Shown: positions 35,474 to 43,293 of the stretch, in pieces | Position numbering within the stretch: the stretch's first letter is position 1 | Layout of the letters: each line of letters begins with the position of its first letter | Source: Algoriphagus pacificus | GTDB lineage: Bacteria > Bacteroidota > Bacteroidia > Cytophagales > Cyclobacteriaceae | Direction: 5' to 3' | NCBI RefSeq assembly: GCF_017254845.1 | Contig: NZ_JAFKCU010000005.1 | Location: 124,001-188,000 of the forward strand | DNA: 64,000 bases | Translations under genes and position numbers: made by a program | Notes under the pieces: model-generated | Database searches by the model: none | What the model was told of the DNA's origin: nothing | The model's input: the letters and a program-made list of their open reading frames with translations, nothing else

Positions 35474-36826
35474 TTATTGAAATGGTCTCCAATTGACTAT
35501 TCCATTGATATGTATCATTTCCACCTTATTATACCGCTGCCTTGGGCTAAGAGCCTCATTTCCTAAGGCTTCTTTGTTCATCAGAATGATATGAAAATCC
35601 AAATCCTTTCTGTTTTTAGGTTTGTATTTAAGACCTAAATTAATTTGCCTGTAGGAAGGGAAACCATACTTATTAGCTGCTGCATCAGCCAGATCAGGCA
35701 ACCAATGAAAACCTATATGAAGGTATGGTCTTAGCCCAGTTTCCGGAATTTTATATTCAACATACCCTACTAGGGCATCAAGGCTTTCCATGCCTTCATT
35801 TCTCTCACGTGGTATAAATGTATACCAAGCATCTTTCCCCCATTCTCTTGGACTAAGCCATCGCCCTTGTCCGTCTAAATGTGTAAAGCTCAATGAAGTA
35901 TTCCAATTATTGACTTCATATCCTAGTTTGCCGGAAAGAACCCAGTTTTGGTCTGAGGGATCTTTATAGCTGAGTTTTGGATCATCATTTCCACCATTCC
36001 CTACTCCAACCTGATAGCCGATCTGAATTCCAGAAAACCATTTTTTAGCTGGATTATCATTTGGCCAGACTTTCTCTAGTTTTCCCCAGAGTGTGTTTGA
36101 AATATTCTGGACAAATGTTTCAGATAAACTGATCTTTCCTAATTTCTCGGTTTGATAAGCCAACTCCATAATTCCTATCCAGTCACTTGAAGTGTTATTT
36201 CGGTAGAAAGAGCTCTCTCCTGTCACATCCCTTCCAACTGGAAATACTCCGATGGACTCACCTATTCCCAGCCATTTGGAAGATCCCCTGACACTCATGC
36301 GATTGATTCCCCAAAGCCCAATTTTCCATTTTGGGTTCGGATTTATCCAAGTATGAATTCCCTCCACATAAGTTGGTGACAATCTTCCATCCTGCCCATT
36401 GATCCAATCGGTTTCAATATCCATCCGACCGAGAGTCACTCCCCAAGTATCTTTTGAATAGGATAAACTCAACCTTTCAAGCTTCCCAAAAAACTTATCC
36501 TCTGGGTTTAATAAGTCAAACAATCCTACTTCGTAGCGATTATCTAAACCCGATAATGGATCTGGAGACGTAAGGTCCGAACTCCAAAGGTTTCCAAAAA
36601 CTCGGTATCCGATCCTGAATTTCAACCTTTCGGCAAATGTGATCTGTGTCCCTAAATTCAAACTCGAACCTAGGGCAAAATCATTTTTAAAGTCAGTCGG
36701 ATAGCTGGTGCTCATCCAAAATATACGAAAATGGATATCCGGTACTATTTCTAGCTTTTTTTCAGTTTCCTGAGCCATGGCGAGAAAAGGTAGTACCAGG
36801 AATAATCCTAGTAGTAGCTTTCTCAT
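35474..36826 (-). CDS. Outer-membrane beta-barrel porin, partner of the diheme cytochrome
   Basis: 450 residues with signal peptide (MRKLLLGLFLVLPFLAMAQ). The mature part is a series of alternating amphipathic beta strands with aromatic girdles (for example RLSLSYSKDTWGVTLGRMDIE, KISLSETFVQNIS), ending in an aromatic strand (VNWRPF). This matches an outer-membrane porin of roughly OprD/alginate-porin style; the exact family is uncertain. Start overlaps the cytochrome stop by 4 bp, so they are translationally coupled and probably serve the same substrate. Confidence 0.7.
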   Translation of the reverse strand: MRKLLLGLFLVLPFLAMAQETEKKLEIVPDIHFRIFWMSTSYPTDFKNDFALGSSLNLGTQITFAERLKFRIGYRVFGNLWSSDLTSPDPLSGLDNRYEVGLFDLLNPEDKFFGKLERLSLSYSKDTWGVTLGRMDIETDWINGQDGRLSPTYVEGIHTWINPNPKWKIGLWGINRMSVRGSSKWLGIGESIGVFPVGRDVTGESSFYRNNTSSDWIGIMELAYQTEKLGKISLSETFVQNISNTLWGKLEKVWPNDNPAKKWFSGIQIGYQVGVGNGGNDDPKLSYKDPSDQNWVLSGKLGYEVNNWNTSLSFTHLDGQGRWLSPREWGKDAWYTFIPRERNEGMESLDALVGYVEYKIPETGLRPYLHIGFHWLPDLADAAANKYGFPSYRQINLGLKYKPKNRKDLDFHIILMNKEALGNEALSPRQRYNKVEMIHINGIVNWRPFQ

Positions 36827-37881
36827 TTTAGTTTGGCTATAGCTTCTTGAATAGGTTTGAAAGGACCGAATTTGTGCTGCTCCTCAGAGAAACTATCGGC
36901 ATATGGACCAAAGGGGTGATCCATTGGTTTTTTAGAGATATCAGGCCAGTCGTTTGGAAAATCCTTTTTCGGCCTATCCAGACTATTTACATAAGCCGCA
37001 ACATCCCAAGCTTCCTCATCACTTAGAATGGGGTTTTCATAGGTTGCCCCAAAAGGCATGTTAGCTCTCACATATCCAGCAAACCTGGACATTCTGAAAA
37101 GACCAGCTCCTTGATTGTAACTATGGTCTCCCCAAAGTGGTGGATAAGTATATCCCGATCCATCAGGTTTTGGAAGACCTTGTCCATCAGCCATATGACA
37201 GACCACGCATTCCTGTTCATAGATAGTTTTACCTTTCACTGGGTCAGCGGCTCTATCCAGCAACGGTACTTCGTAGATCCCAGCTCCTTTTGGTTTTTCA
37301 CCTTTGGGAACTCCTGTTCCTAGCCAGTTCATGTAAGCAACCATGGCAATCATTTCCTTACTATCAGCAGGAAGTGGATCGCCGTTGAGACTTCTTTCAA
37401 AACAGCCGTTGATTCTACTGACAACATCCTCTGATTTACCTGATCTTCCTCTGACTTTGGGATAAGTAGAGGCTACTGCAGAGTAGTTATTTCCCAAAGG
37501 AACCGTTCCTGCCTGAAGGTGGCAATTTTGACAGTTTAAGCCATTGGAGATCTTCTTAACTTTTCCGTTTGGGCCTAGATATTCGGCTGTATTGGCGATG
37601 AGTTCTTTTCCATATTTAATTGCATCTGCATCGGGAGATTCATCGACTTTACTCCAATCAGGAGCTTGCCACATACCAGCAGGATCCATTAAAGCAGTTG
37701 GCTTTGGAGTTTCTGGAATTGCAGAAACAAGAGGCGCATCTTCTTCCAAAGTAGGAAGTTGAACACCAGAAAAAGAGAAAAATAAGATGAATACGATGAT
37801 CCCTACCAGAAAACTGGAAAGCACCAATAAACCACTGATTAATGTGATTAACTGTAGAAAGGGTTTTCCTAGCTGTTTCAT
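36823..37881 (-). CDS. TsdA-like diheme cytochrome c (probable thiosulfate dehydrogenase)
   Basis: 352 residues with one N-terminal membrane helix (about 12-37). Two heme-binding sites, CQNCH (117-121) and CVVCH (225-229). The segment between them, GRSGKSEDVVSRINGC(160)FERS, is the TsdA pattern in which the Cys is the unusual axial heme ligand. TsdA enzymes interconvert thiosulfate and tetrathionate. Supporting context is a YeeE/YedE pair, an MBL-rhodanese protein and thioredoxin within 6 kb, and a shared promoter architecture. Co-translated with an outer-membrane porin. Family call good; direction of the reaction unknown. Confidence 0.8.
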   Translation of the reverse strand: MKQLGKPFLQLITLISGLLVLSSFLVGIIVFILFFSFSGVQLPTLEEDAPLVSAIPETPKPTALMDPAGMWQAPDWSKVDESPDADAIKYGKELIANTAEYLGPNGKVKKISNGLNCQNCHLQAGTVPLGNNYSAVASTYPKVRGRSGKSEDVVSRINGCFERSLNGDPLPADSKEMIAMVAYMNWLGTGVPKGEKPKGAGIYEVPLLDRAADPVKGKTIYEQECVVCHMADGQGLPKPDGSGYTYPPLWGDHSYNQGAGLFRMSRFAGYVRANMPFGATYENPILSDEEAWDVAAYVNSLDRPKKDFPNDWPDISKKPMDHPFGPYADSFSEEQHKFGPFKPIQEAIAKLK

Positions 37882-37898
37882 ATTGCTTTATCAAGCTA

Positions 37899-37943
37899 CA
37901 AAAATGCTCCAAGAATGATTGAAAAGCTGTGACAAGAATCACA
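37899..37943 (-). promoter_or_regulatory. Promoter of the cytochrome-porin operon with perfect Crp/Fnr-type site
   Basis: Perfect palindrome TGTGA-N6-TCACA (37928-37943). On the minus strand 21 bp follow, then a -7-like box CATTTTTG (37899-37906, one mismatch to TAnnTTTG), and the gene starts 18 bp later. The operator-to-box spacing is identical to the promoters at 42755-42799 and 43152-43197, and places the site centre near -42 (class II activation position). Confidence 0.65.
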
Positions 37944-37965
37944 TCTGCTGCTTGACTTACTAATA

Positions 37966-38682
37966 TTAACTGGCAGAAGCCAAAAAAACGAGTTTTTCTC
38001 CGATTTTTCCTTGGAACAAAAATTCATTAAGGCTTTGAAACATTTCTAATTCAACCAAATCTCCAAGCCTACATTCCGCTTGGAAATTGATGAGGAACTG
38101 ACTGAAATCAATGCCCTTTTCTCGAAGGATGTTTTCTACCCAAAGAATATAACTGGTATTGTTCACATGATCATAAAGATCCAAATCAGAATAGCGCACC
38201 CGAACCAATTCTTTAGCGATAAGCTCTCCCTGAATTTTAACTTTATCAGGTTGCCACTCGGGCCTTTCCAAGGGATCAAATAGATGTGCCGGCAAAACAA
38301 CCTCTGGACGCATAGGTCTTTTGCTTTCAGTATTTAGCAAAAGGTAGGAAGACATACACTGTGCTAGGACTTTATCGTCTTCATCAGTAATTAAAAACTC
38401 ACGAAAAGCAAATAGCTTCTCTACTCCTCTTCCTGCAGTAAAAACCTTCACTTTTTGACCCCAAGTGGGAAGATCAAAACAATGAAAATCCAACCTGGCA
38501 AGTACCCACATTTGTTGATTTTCCAGAAGGTTCCTTCCGAAATCCGCAGAATCTGCATGAGACCAGGAAGTTTCCTGAAAAAGATCCGCCAGACTAGTCA
38601 ACCGGATTTTTCCATCGGGATGCACCTGAAATGATCCGATTTCAAAATCCTTTTCATGCTGAAAACTGGAGGAGTGGCTCAT
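37966..38682 (-). CDS. Acyl-ACP thioesterase
   Basis: 238 residues, two hot-dog folds as in bacterial FatA/FatB-type enzymes. Early segment FEIGSFQVHPDGKIRLTSLADLFQE, the catalytic-type segment VRYSDLDLYDHVNNTSY (Asp, Asn and His pattern), and the strand WVLARLDFHCFDLPTW. Hydrolyses acyl-ACP to free fatty acid, ending chain elongation. Its start overlaps the MFS stop (4 bp, ATGA), so the two are co-transcribed. A link to the adjacent sulfur genes is not evident. Confidence 0.8.
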   Translation of the reverse strand: MSHSSSFQHEKDFEIGSFQVHPDGKIRLTSLADLFQETSWSHADSADFGRNLLENQQMWVLARLDFHCFDLPTWGQKVKVFTAGRGVEKLFAFREFLITDEDDKVLAQCMSSYLLLNTESKRPMRPEVVLPAHLFDPLERPEWQPDKVKIQGELIAKELVRVRYSDLDLYDHVNNTSYILWVENILREKGIDFSQFLINFQAECRLGDLVELEMFQSLNEFLFQGKIGEKLVFLASAS

Positions 38683-39851
38683 GAAGCTTTTACAGTTTTG
38701 ACTTTCGGAGGTATTAAGAAAACTGCTTTTCTGAAACTGGACAGCAAAGTGATTCCTAAAGCACTTACTGCAACCATTGCAAATGATATTTTCAGGTTAA
38801 ATAAATCGGCAATGAACCCGATCAAGGGAGGTCCCAGCAAAAAACCAAAAAAGGAAATAGTCGATACAATAGCCAATGCAACACTTGGAGTGTAAAGTTT
38901 CGATCTCCCAGCAATACTGTATGAAAGTGGAATAATTGATGCCACTCCAAAACCCACTAAGAAAAATCCGAAAGTTGCCATCGGAACTGTAGGAAATAAA
39001 ACTGCTAAAGCCAAACCCGCAGAAATCAATAAACCACTTACTTGGATCACAGCAACTTTGGTATATCTCGCGGCGATTTTATCAGTGATAAATCTTCCGG
39101 AGGCCATGGTTCCCATAAAAGCCACATAGCCCAAAGCAATCAGGGAAGGGTCTGCCTGCACTACTTTTTTGAAATAAACTCCCGACCAGTCAAACATACA
39201 TCCCTCGCACATCATACCTAGAAAAGCGATCAAACTGATCCGCATCAATAAGGCGTCTGGTTTTTTCAACACCATTCCACCTTCTTTAGATGTGGCTTTT
39301 TGTTTGATAATATATCGCTGGGCAGAAAGGATAATGATAAATGAAATGAACATTACTATTCCATAGTGGGCTGCTGGTGATAAACCTAGAAAAATCATTA
39401 AGGCCCCTATTCCTGCACCTGTAAAGCCTGCCATACTCCAAAGTCCATGAAAACTGGCTAGGATGCTCTTTCCCATTTCATCTTCCAAAGCCAAAGCCTG
39501 AGTATTCAGGGAAATATTCATGGTGTTTCCTAACATTCCATATAGCACCAAAACGGGCACCAATAACCAAGTGCTAGGTGCCAAGCCAATTAATGGCAAG
39601 GTCATCGCGTAGGCACATGCTCCGATCATGATCACAATTCTGCTTCCAAACTGGTGAACAGCCCAACCGGCAATTGGTAATCCAATTACGGAACCCATGG
39701 GTAAGAAGAGTAATAAAGTACCGAGTTGTCCTTCAGACAAATCAAATTTTGCCTGAATATCCGGTATTCTAGCAGCCCAGGAAGCAAAGCATAATCCTAC
39801 GAAAAAGAAAAAGGCCCCTAAGGCCACTCTGCGTTTGGAAAGGATGTTCAT
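38679..39851 (-). CDS. MFS transporter
   Basis: 390 residues, 12 predicted membrane helices. N-terminal LSKRRVALGAFFFFVGLCFASWAARIPDIQAKFDLSEGQLG with the helix-2/3 region GLPIAGWAVHQFGSRIVI resembles the YbjJ-like (fucose-permease-related) MFS subgroup. Substrate unknown. Upstream of, and overlapping, the acyl-ACP thioesterase gene. Confidence 0.82.
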   Translation of the reverse strand: MNILSKRRVALGAFFFFVGLCFASWAARIPDIQAKFDLSEGQLGTLLLFLPMGSVIGLPIAGWAVHQFGSRIVIMIGACAYAMTLPLIGLAPSTWLLVPVLVLYGMLGNTMNISLNTQALALEDEMGKSILASFHGLWSMAGFTGAGIGALMIFLGLSPAAHYGIVMFISFIIILSAQRYIIKQKATSKEGGMVLKKPDALLMRISLIAFLGMMCEGCMFDWSGVYFKKVVQADPSLIALGYVAFMGTMASGRFITDKIAARYTKVAVIQVSGLLISAGLALAVLFPTVPMATFGFFLVGFGVASIIPLSYSIAGRSKLYTPSVALAIVSTISFFGFLLGPPLIGFIADLFNLKISFAMVAVSALGITLLSSFRKAVFLIPPKVKTVKAS

Positions 39852-39931
39852 GTAAGGATAGGTTGATAGGCTCCGAAATTTAGCAAGATTCGCTCAAAAT
39901 GACTTCATTTTAAGAGAAAGGAGGCTGAAAC

Positions 39932-39939
39932 TATTTTTG
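39932..39939 (+). promoter_or_regulatory. Putative -7 box for the 26-residue membrane ORF
   Basis: TATTTTTG fits TAnnTTTG exactly and lies 31 bp before the ATG at 39971. Confidence 0.4.
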
Positions 39940-39970
39940 ACCTTTGCTGTTATTCAATAAAATTTAGCCC

Positions 39971-40051
39971 ATGGAATTTGTCATTGTAGGAAGCATAATC
40001 ATCTGTATTATTTTTTTGATCCGATTTATTATCAGAAAGGTATTTGAATAA
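39971..40051 (+). CDS. Single-helix membrane microprotein (26 residues)
   Basis: ATG 39971 to TAA 40049: MEFVIVGSIIICIIFLIRFI followed by a basic end (IRKVFE). One hydrophobic helix of about 18 residues with a charged Arg/Lys C-terminus, so N-out/C-in by the positive-inside rule. Supported by its own -7 box at 39932 and a terminator directly after the stop. Function unknown. It sits between the divergent MFS gene and the convergent YeeE/YedE genes. Confidence 0.5.
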   Translation: MEFVIVGSIIICIIFLIRFIIRKVFE

Positions 40052-40086
40052 AAAAGCCGCTTTCCTTTACAGAAAACGGCTTTTCT
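40052..40086. terminator. Bidirectional terminator between microprotein and YeeE/YedE genes
   Basis: AAAAAGCCG ... CGGCTTTTC hairpin with an imperfect inner stem (CTTTCC / GAAAA), A-run on one side and T-run on the other. Confidence 0.75.
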
Positions 40087-40100
40087 ATATTTAAGCATTT

Positions 40101-40586
40101 TTAATTCGGCAATTTGTCTGAAAACTTTCCATAAACCCATGTGCCTGCAATGGCTGAAAGTAGGGTGACAAAAACAACCGTAAATCCGCTTCCAATTTGA
40201 GCAAACAAAGGTCCAGGACAAGCTCCGGTAATTGCCCAACCTAAGCCGAAGATAAAACCTCCTATAATCTGACCTTTTCTAAATTCTTTATTTGGAATCT
40301 TTACAGTCTCACCTGAAATGGTTTTGATCCCGAATCGCTTGATGATCTGAATCGAAATAATTCCAGTGACAATTGCAGAACCGATTACTCCATACATATG
40401 GAAGGACTGCAGTCTGAACATCTCCTGAATTCTGAACCAGGAAATGATTTCAGCTTTGACAAATATGATCCCGAAGAGAATACCAATGATGATATACTTC
40501 ACCAAAGCAAGGCCTTTCTCTATATTTTCCTGAGAGTTTGGTGCATCACAAACTTCAGCTTTTATATCTTTTTCTACTACTTGCAT
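40101..40586 (-). CDS. YeeE/YedE-type thiosulfate/sulfur transporter, second half
   Basis: 161 residues, four predicted helices. The conserved GLGWAITGACPGP segment carries the key Cys of the YeeE/YedE (TsuA) family, which conducts thiosulfate through cysteine-lined membrane pores. It is the shorter subunit of a split pair; the 193-residue partner gene lies 11 bp upstream. N-terminal 20 residues are polar (DIKAEVCDAPNSQENIEKG). Confidence 0.85.
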   Translation of the reverse strand: MQVVEKDIKAEVCDAPNSQENIEKGLALVKYIIIGILFGIIFVKAEIISWFRIQEMFRLQSFHMYGVIGSAIVTGIISIQIIKRFGIKTISGETVKIPNKEFRKGQIIGGFIFGLGWAITGACPGPLFAQIGSGFTVVFVTLLSAIAGTWVYGKFSDKLPN

Positions 40587-40597
40587 TTCCTATCAGT

Positions 40598-41179
40598 TTA
40601 AAATCCCACAAGTTTCATCAAAGGCTCCATCATAAGATGGGTCATCAAAAAGCCTCCCAACATAAAGAAGATAGTAGCCACTAGAGAAGGCCACTGAAGG
40701 GAGCTGATCCCCATAATCGCATGTCCCGAAGTACATCCTCCCGCATAGCGCGTTCCGAAACCTACCATAAAACCTCCAATCACAAAGAACAAAAGCCCTT
40801 TTGCTGTGAAGAGGTTAGACCATGTGAAAATATCAGAAGGCATTAATCCTGAGAAACTGCTGATGCCAATAGCATTTAGATCTGCTTTGGTTTGTTCTGC
40901 AATTACAATCTCATTTGGATTTGAGATAAATTGAGTGGCTAGAAATCCCCCAATCAATACTCCCAAAACAAACATGAGATTCCACATTTCCTTTTTCCAG
41001 TTGTAGGTGAAAAAAGGAATACCAGCCGGTACGCAGATGGCACAGGCATGACGCAAGGAAGAGGAGATCCCAAAGGTTTTATTCCCCACCAACAGCAAGG
41101 TCGGCACTGTTAGACCAATGAGCGGGCCTGCTACATACCATGGCCAAGGTTGGGTAATCCAGTCCATAAATTGATTCAT
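40598..41179 (-). CDS. YeeE/YedE-type thiosulfate/sulfur transporter, first half
   Basis: 193 residues, about five helices. Conserved Cys motifs [14 protein letters not shown] and [20 protein letters not shown], the latter a hallmark of YeeE/YedE. Together with the following 161-residue gene it probably makes a two-subunit sulfur-compound importer; in TsuA both halves are one protein. Preceded by a terminator-like hairpin after the MBL-rhodanese gene. Confidence 0.87.
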   Translation of the reverse strand: MNQFMDWITQPWPWYVAGPLIGLTVPTLLLVGNKTFGISSSLRHACAICVPAGIPFFTYNWKKEMWNLMFVLGVLIGGFLATQFISNPNEIVIAEQTKADLNAIGISSFSGLMPSDIFTWSNLFTAKGLLFFVIGGFMVGFGTRYAGGCTSGHAIMGISSLQWPSLVATIFFMLGGFLMTHLMMEPLMKLVGF

Positions 41180-41230
41180 ATATTTCAGTTTTTTTAAAAG
41201 AACAAGTTAAAGGCACCTAATAAGAAGAAA

Positions 41231-41258
41231 AACGGCAAGTCTGAGACTTGCCATTTTT
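41231..41258 (-). terminator. Hairpin between the MBL-rhodanese and YeeE/YedE genes
   Basis: GGCAAGTC-TGA-GACTTGCC (41234-41252) followed on the minus strand by GTTTTTC. It can terminate or attenuate transcription from the MBL gene into the transporter genes. Confidence 0.7.
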
Positions 41259-41297
41259 GGGATTAAGCAACTTTTCTCAATTTCAATTTACTCAAAT

Positions 41298-42719
41298 TCA
41301 AAGCAAAGTAGTTGGACAAACGTAATCTGTAACTTTGAATTTTTCCGAATCTTTAATGGCTTTGAATCCGCCATTTATATCGATAAGGTTATCATATCCA
41401 CGAGCTCTTAAGATTGAGTTGAATACCATGGATCGGTAGCCACCCGCACAATGCACATAATATGTTTTATCCTTATTTATTTTCAGCATGCTTTCATTGA
41501 TGTAATCCAAAGGAGCATTCTCAGCATCAACAACATGTTCAGAGAGATATTCACTGTTTTTTCTCACATCAACAATGTTGATATCAGGATTCTCAGCTTG
41601 TCTTTTTGCAAGCTCTTCTGCTGAGATGGATTCGATCTGGTCGATTTCATGACCTGATTTCTTCCAGGCATCAATTCCTCCATCCAAGTATCCAATTGCA
41701 TAATCATAGCCTACTCTTGCAAGTCTAGTAATTACTTCTTCTTCTCTTCCTTCATCAGCTACCACCAAGATCTCTTGTTTCAAGTCAGGAATCATAGCTC
41801 CAACCCACACCGCAAAGCTTCCATCGATTCCGATATTTACTGAGTTAGGAACAAATCCCTTTGCAAATACCTGAGGTGCTCTAGTATCCAAAATCAAGGC
41901 GCCAGTTTCATTTGCTGCTGCTTCAAATTGAGCTGGAGTCAAAGGCTTCACACCTCTTTCCAAAACTGAATCAATGCTATCATATCCTTGGATATTCATC
42001 ATCACATTCTGAGGGAAATAAGCCGGAGGAGGAGTCAATCCTGTAATTACTTCTTTGATAAACTCTTCTTTGGTCATCTCCTGAAGTGCATAATTGGTCT
42101 TCTTTTGATTTCCAAGCGTATCTGAAGTCTCTTTGCTCATGTTTTTGCCACAGGCAGAACCAGCTCCGTGTGCAGGATAAACAATCAAATCATCTGGTAA
42201 TGGCATGATCTTATTTCTCAAAGAGTCATACAAGTGACCAGCTAATTTTTCCTGAGTCAAATCTTTAACTACTTTTTGAGCCAAATCAGGTCTTCCTACA
42301 TCCCCGATAAACAAGGTATCTCCTGTGAAAATTGCTTCTGGATTTCCTTCCTCATTATAAAGCAAGTAACAAGAACTCTCCATCGTATGACCCGGAGTGT
42401 GGATCACTTTTACTTTTGCTTTACCGATTTGGAATTCCTGACCATCTTCTGCTACGATCGCATCAAAACCCATTTTCATGGTTGTTGGACCGTAAATAAT
42501 TGGGGCTCCGGTTTTAGCGGATAAATCCTGGTGACCAGAAACAAAGTCTGCATGGAAATGCGTTTCAAAAACATATTTGATTTTGGCATTTCTTCTCTCA
42601 GCTTTTTCAATGTATGGCTGAACCTCTCTTAACGGATCGATGACAGCTGCTTCTCCATCTGATTCAATGTAGTAAGCTCCTTGTGCTAGACAGCCTGTAT
42701 AGATTTGCTCGATTTTCAT
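41298..42719 (-). CDS. MBL-fold hydrolase fused to two rhodanese domains (persulfide dioxygenase type)
   Basis: 473 residues: metallo-beta-lactamase domain (about 1-245) with ETHFHADFVSGH, the TPGHTMES His and GDTLFIGDVGRPDL Asp typical of ETHE1-like persulfide dioxygenases, then two rhodanese domains. The first (about 265-360) has no active-site Cys (VADEGREEE); the second (about 375-465) has an active loop HCAGGYRS. It likely oxidises glutathione-type persulfide and transfers sulfane sulfur. Neighbours (thioredoxin, YeeE/YedE) and the shared operator fit a sulfur-oxidation role. Confidence 0.87.
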   Translation of the reverse strand: MKIEQIYTGCLAQGAYYIESDGEAAVIDPLREVQPYIEKAERRNAKIKYVFETHFHADFVSGHQDLSAKTGAPIIYGPTTMKMGFDAIVAEDGQEFQIGKAKVKVIHTPGHTMESSCYLLYNEEGNPEAIFTGDTLFIGDVGRPDLAQKVVKDLTQEKLAGHLYDSLRNKIMPLPDDLIVYPAHGAGSACGKNMSKETSDTLGNQKKTNYALQEMTKEEFIKEVITGLTPPPAYFPQNVMMNIQGYDSIDSVLERGVKPLTPAQFEAAANETGALILDTRAPQVFAKGFVPNSVNIGIDGSFAVWVGAMIPDLKQEILVVADEGREEEVITRLARVGYDYAIGYLDGGIDAWKKSGHEIDQIESISAEELAKRQAENPDINIVDVRKNSEYLSEHVVDAENAPLDYINESMLKINKDKTYYVHCAGGYRSMVFNSILRARGYDNLIDINGGFKAIKDSEKFKVTDYVCPTTLL

Positions 42720-42754
42720 ATGATTCTATTTTTTATTCTTTTCTAAATTTGATT

Positions 42755-42799
42755 CAAAAGTAAACTGTGTCTGATGATTCCTAAATGACTTTTGTCACA
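42755..42799 (-). promoter_or_regulatory. Promoter of the MBL-rhodanese gene with Crp/Fnr-like site
   Basis: Minus strand: TGTGA-CAAAAG-TCATT (42784-42799, 8 of 10 palindrome bases), 21 bp, then an exact -7 box TACTTTTG (42755-42762), then 35 bp to the ATG. Same operator-to-box spacing as the cytochrome and thioredoxin promoters. Confidence 0.65.
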
Positions 42800-42805
42800 T
42801 TGGCA

Positions 42806-43126
42806 TCAGGCATTACTCAGAATGTTTGATTGGATTGTCTGTACCAACTGATGCGCTGGAACCACTCCTGATTGTCTCCAAAGGATTTTGCCTTGTTGAA
42901 ACAGGATCAAAGTTGGCACCCCTCTCACTTGAAATTTACTGGCAGCCAAAGGATTCTTATCTACATCCACTTTTAGAATTTTCACCTTGTCTCCTAATTG
43001 ACGGGCAGTGTCTTCCAAAATTGGATGCATCATTTTGCATGGGCCACACCAAGTTGCAGTGAAATCTACCAAAACCGGTTGTTCTCCATTTATTAAATCC
43101 TGAAAACTTTTTGCTTGTCCACTCAT
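42806..43126 (-). CDS. trxA: Thioredoxin
   Basis: 106 residues from ATG 43126. Active site WCGPC (Cys27, Cys30), cis-Pro in RGVPTLILF. The longer frame starting at 43153 is ruled out: a perfect -7 box overlaps that ATG, so transcription would begin after it. Reduces disulfides, and in this context may reduce the persulfide or thiosulfate-derived sulfur handled by the neighbouring MBL-rhodanese protein. Nearly complete single-domain length. Confidence 0.92.
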   Translation of the reverse strand: MSGQAKSFQDLINGEQPVLVDFTATWCGPCKMMHPILEDTARQLGDKVKILKVDVDKNPLAASKFQVRGVPTLILFQQGKILWRQSGVVPAHQLVQTIQSNILSNA

Positions 43127-43151
43127 AACTATGATATTTAAGTAACACAAC

Positions 43152-43197
43152 AAAAGTACAGGTACATTCAGTTCTTTACAGTAATTTTTATCACAAA
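43152..43197 (-). promoter_or_regulatory. Promoter of thioredoxin gene with Crp/Fnr-like site
   Basis: Minus strand: TGTGA-TAAAAA-TTACT (43182-43197), 21 bp, then exact -7 box TACTTTTG (43152-43159), 25 bp before ATG 43126. The right half-site is degenerate, but the left half and spacing equal those of the other two sulfur promoters. Confidence 0.6.
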
Positions 43198-43293
43198 AGC
43201 TCTTTTCGCGTTTTGTTTAACTTTTAAAAAGTGCTAAAAAATCCTCAGTTGGCGATTATTTTTTTATTTTCGCCATTCTAATTTCCCGAATTA

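Noticed and set aside
43127-43153. Upstream ATG for thioredoxin
   Set aside because: An exact -7 box overlaps this ATG, so the transcript starts downstream of it; ATG 43126 gives a standard-length thioredoxin.
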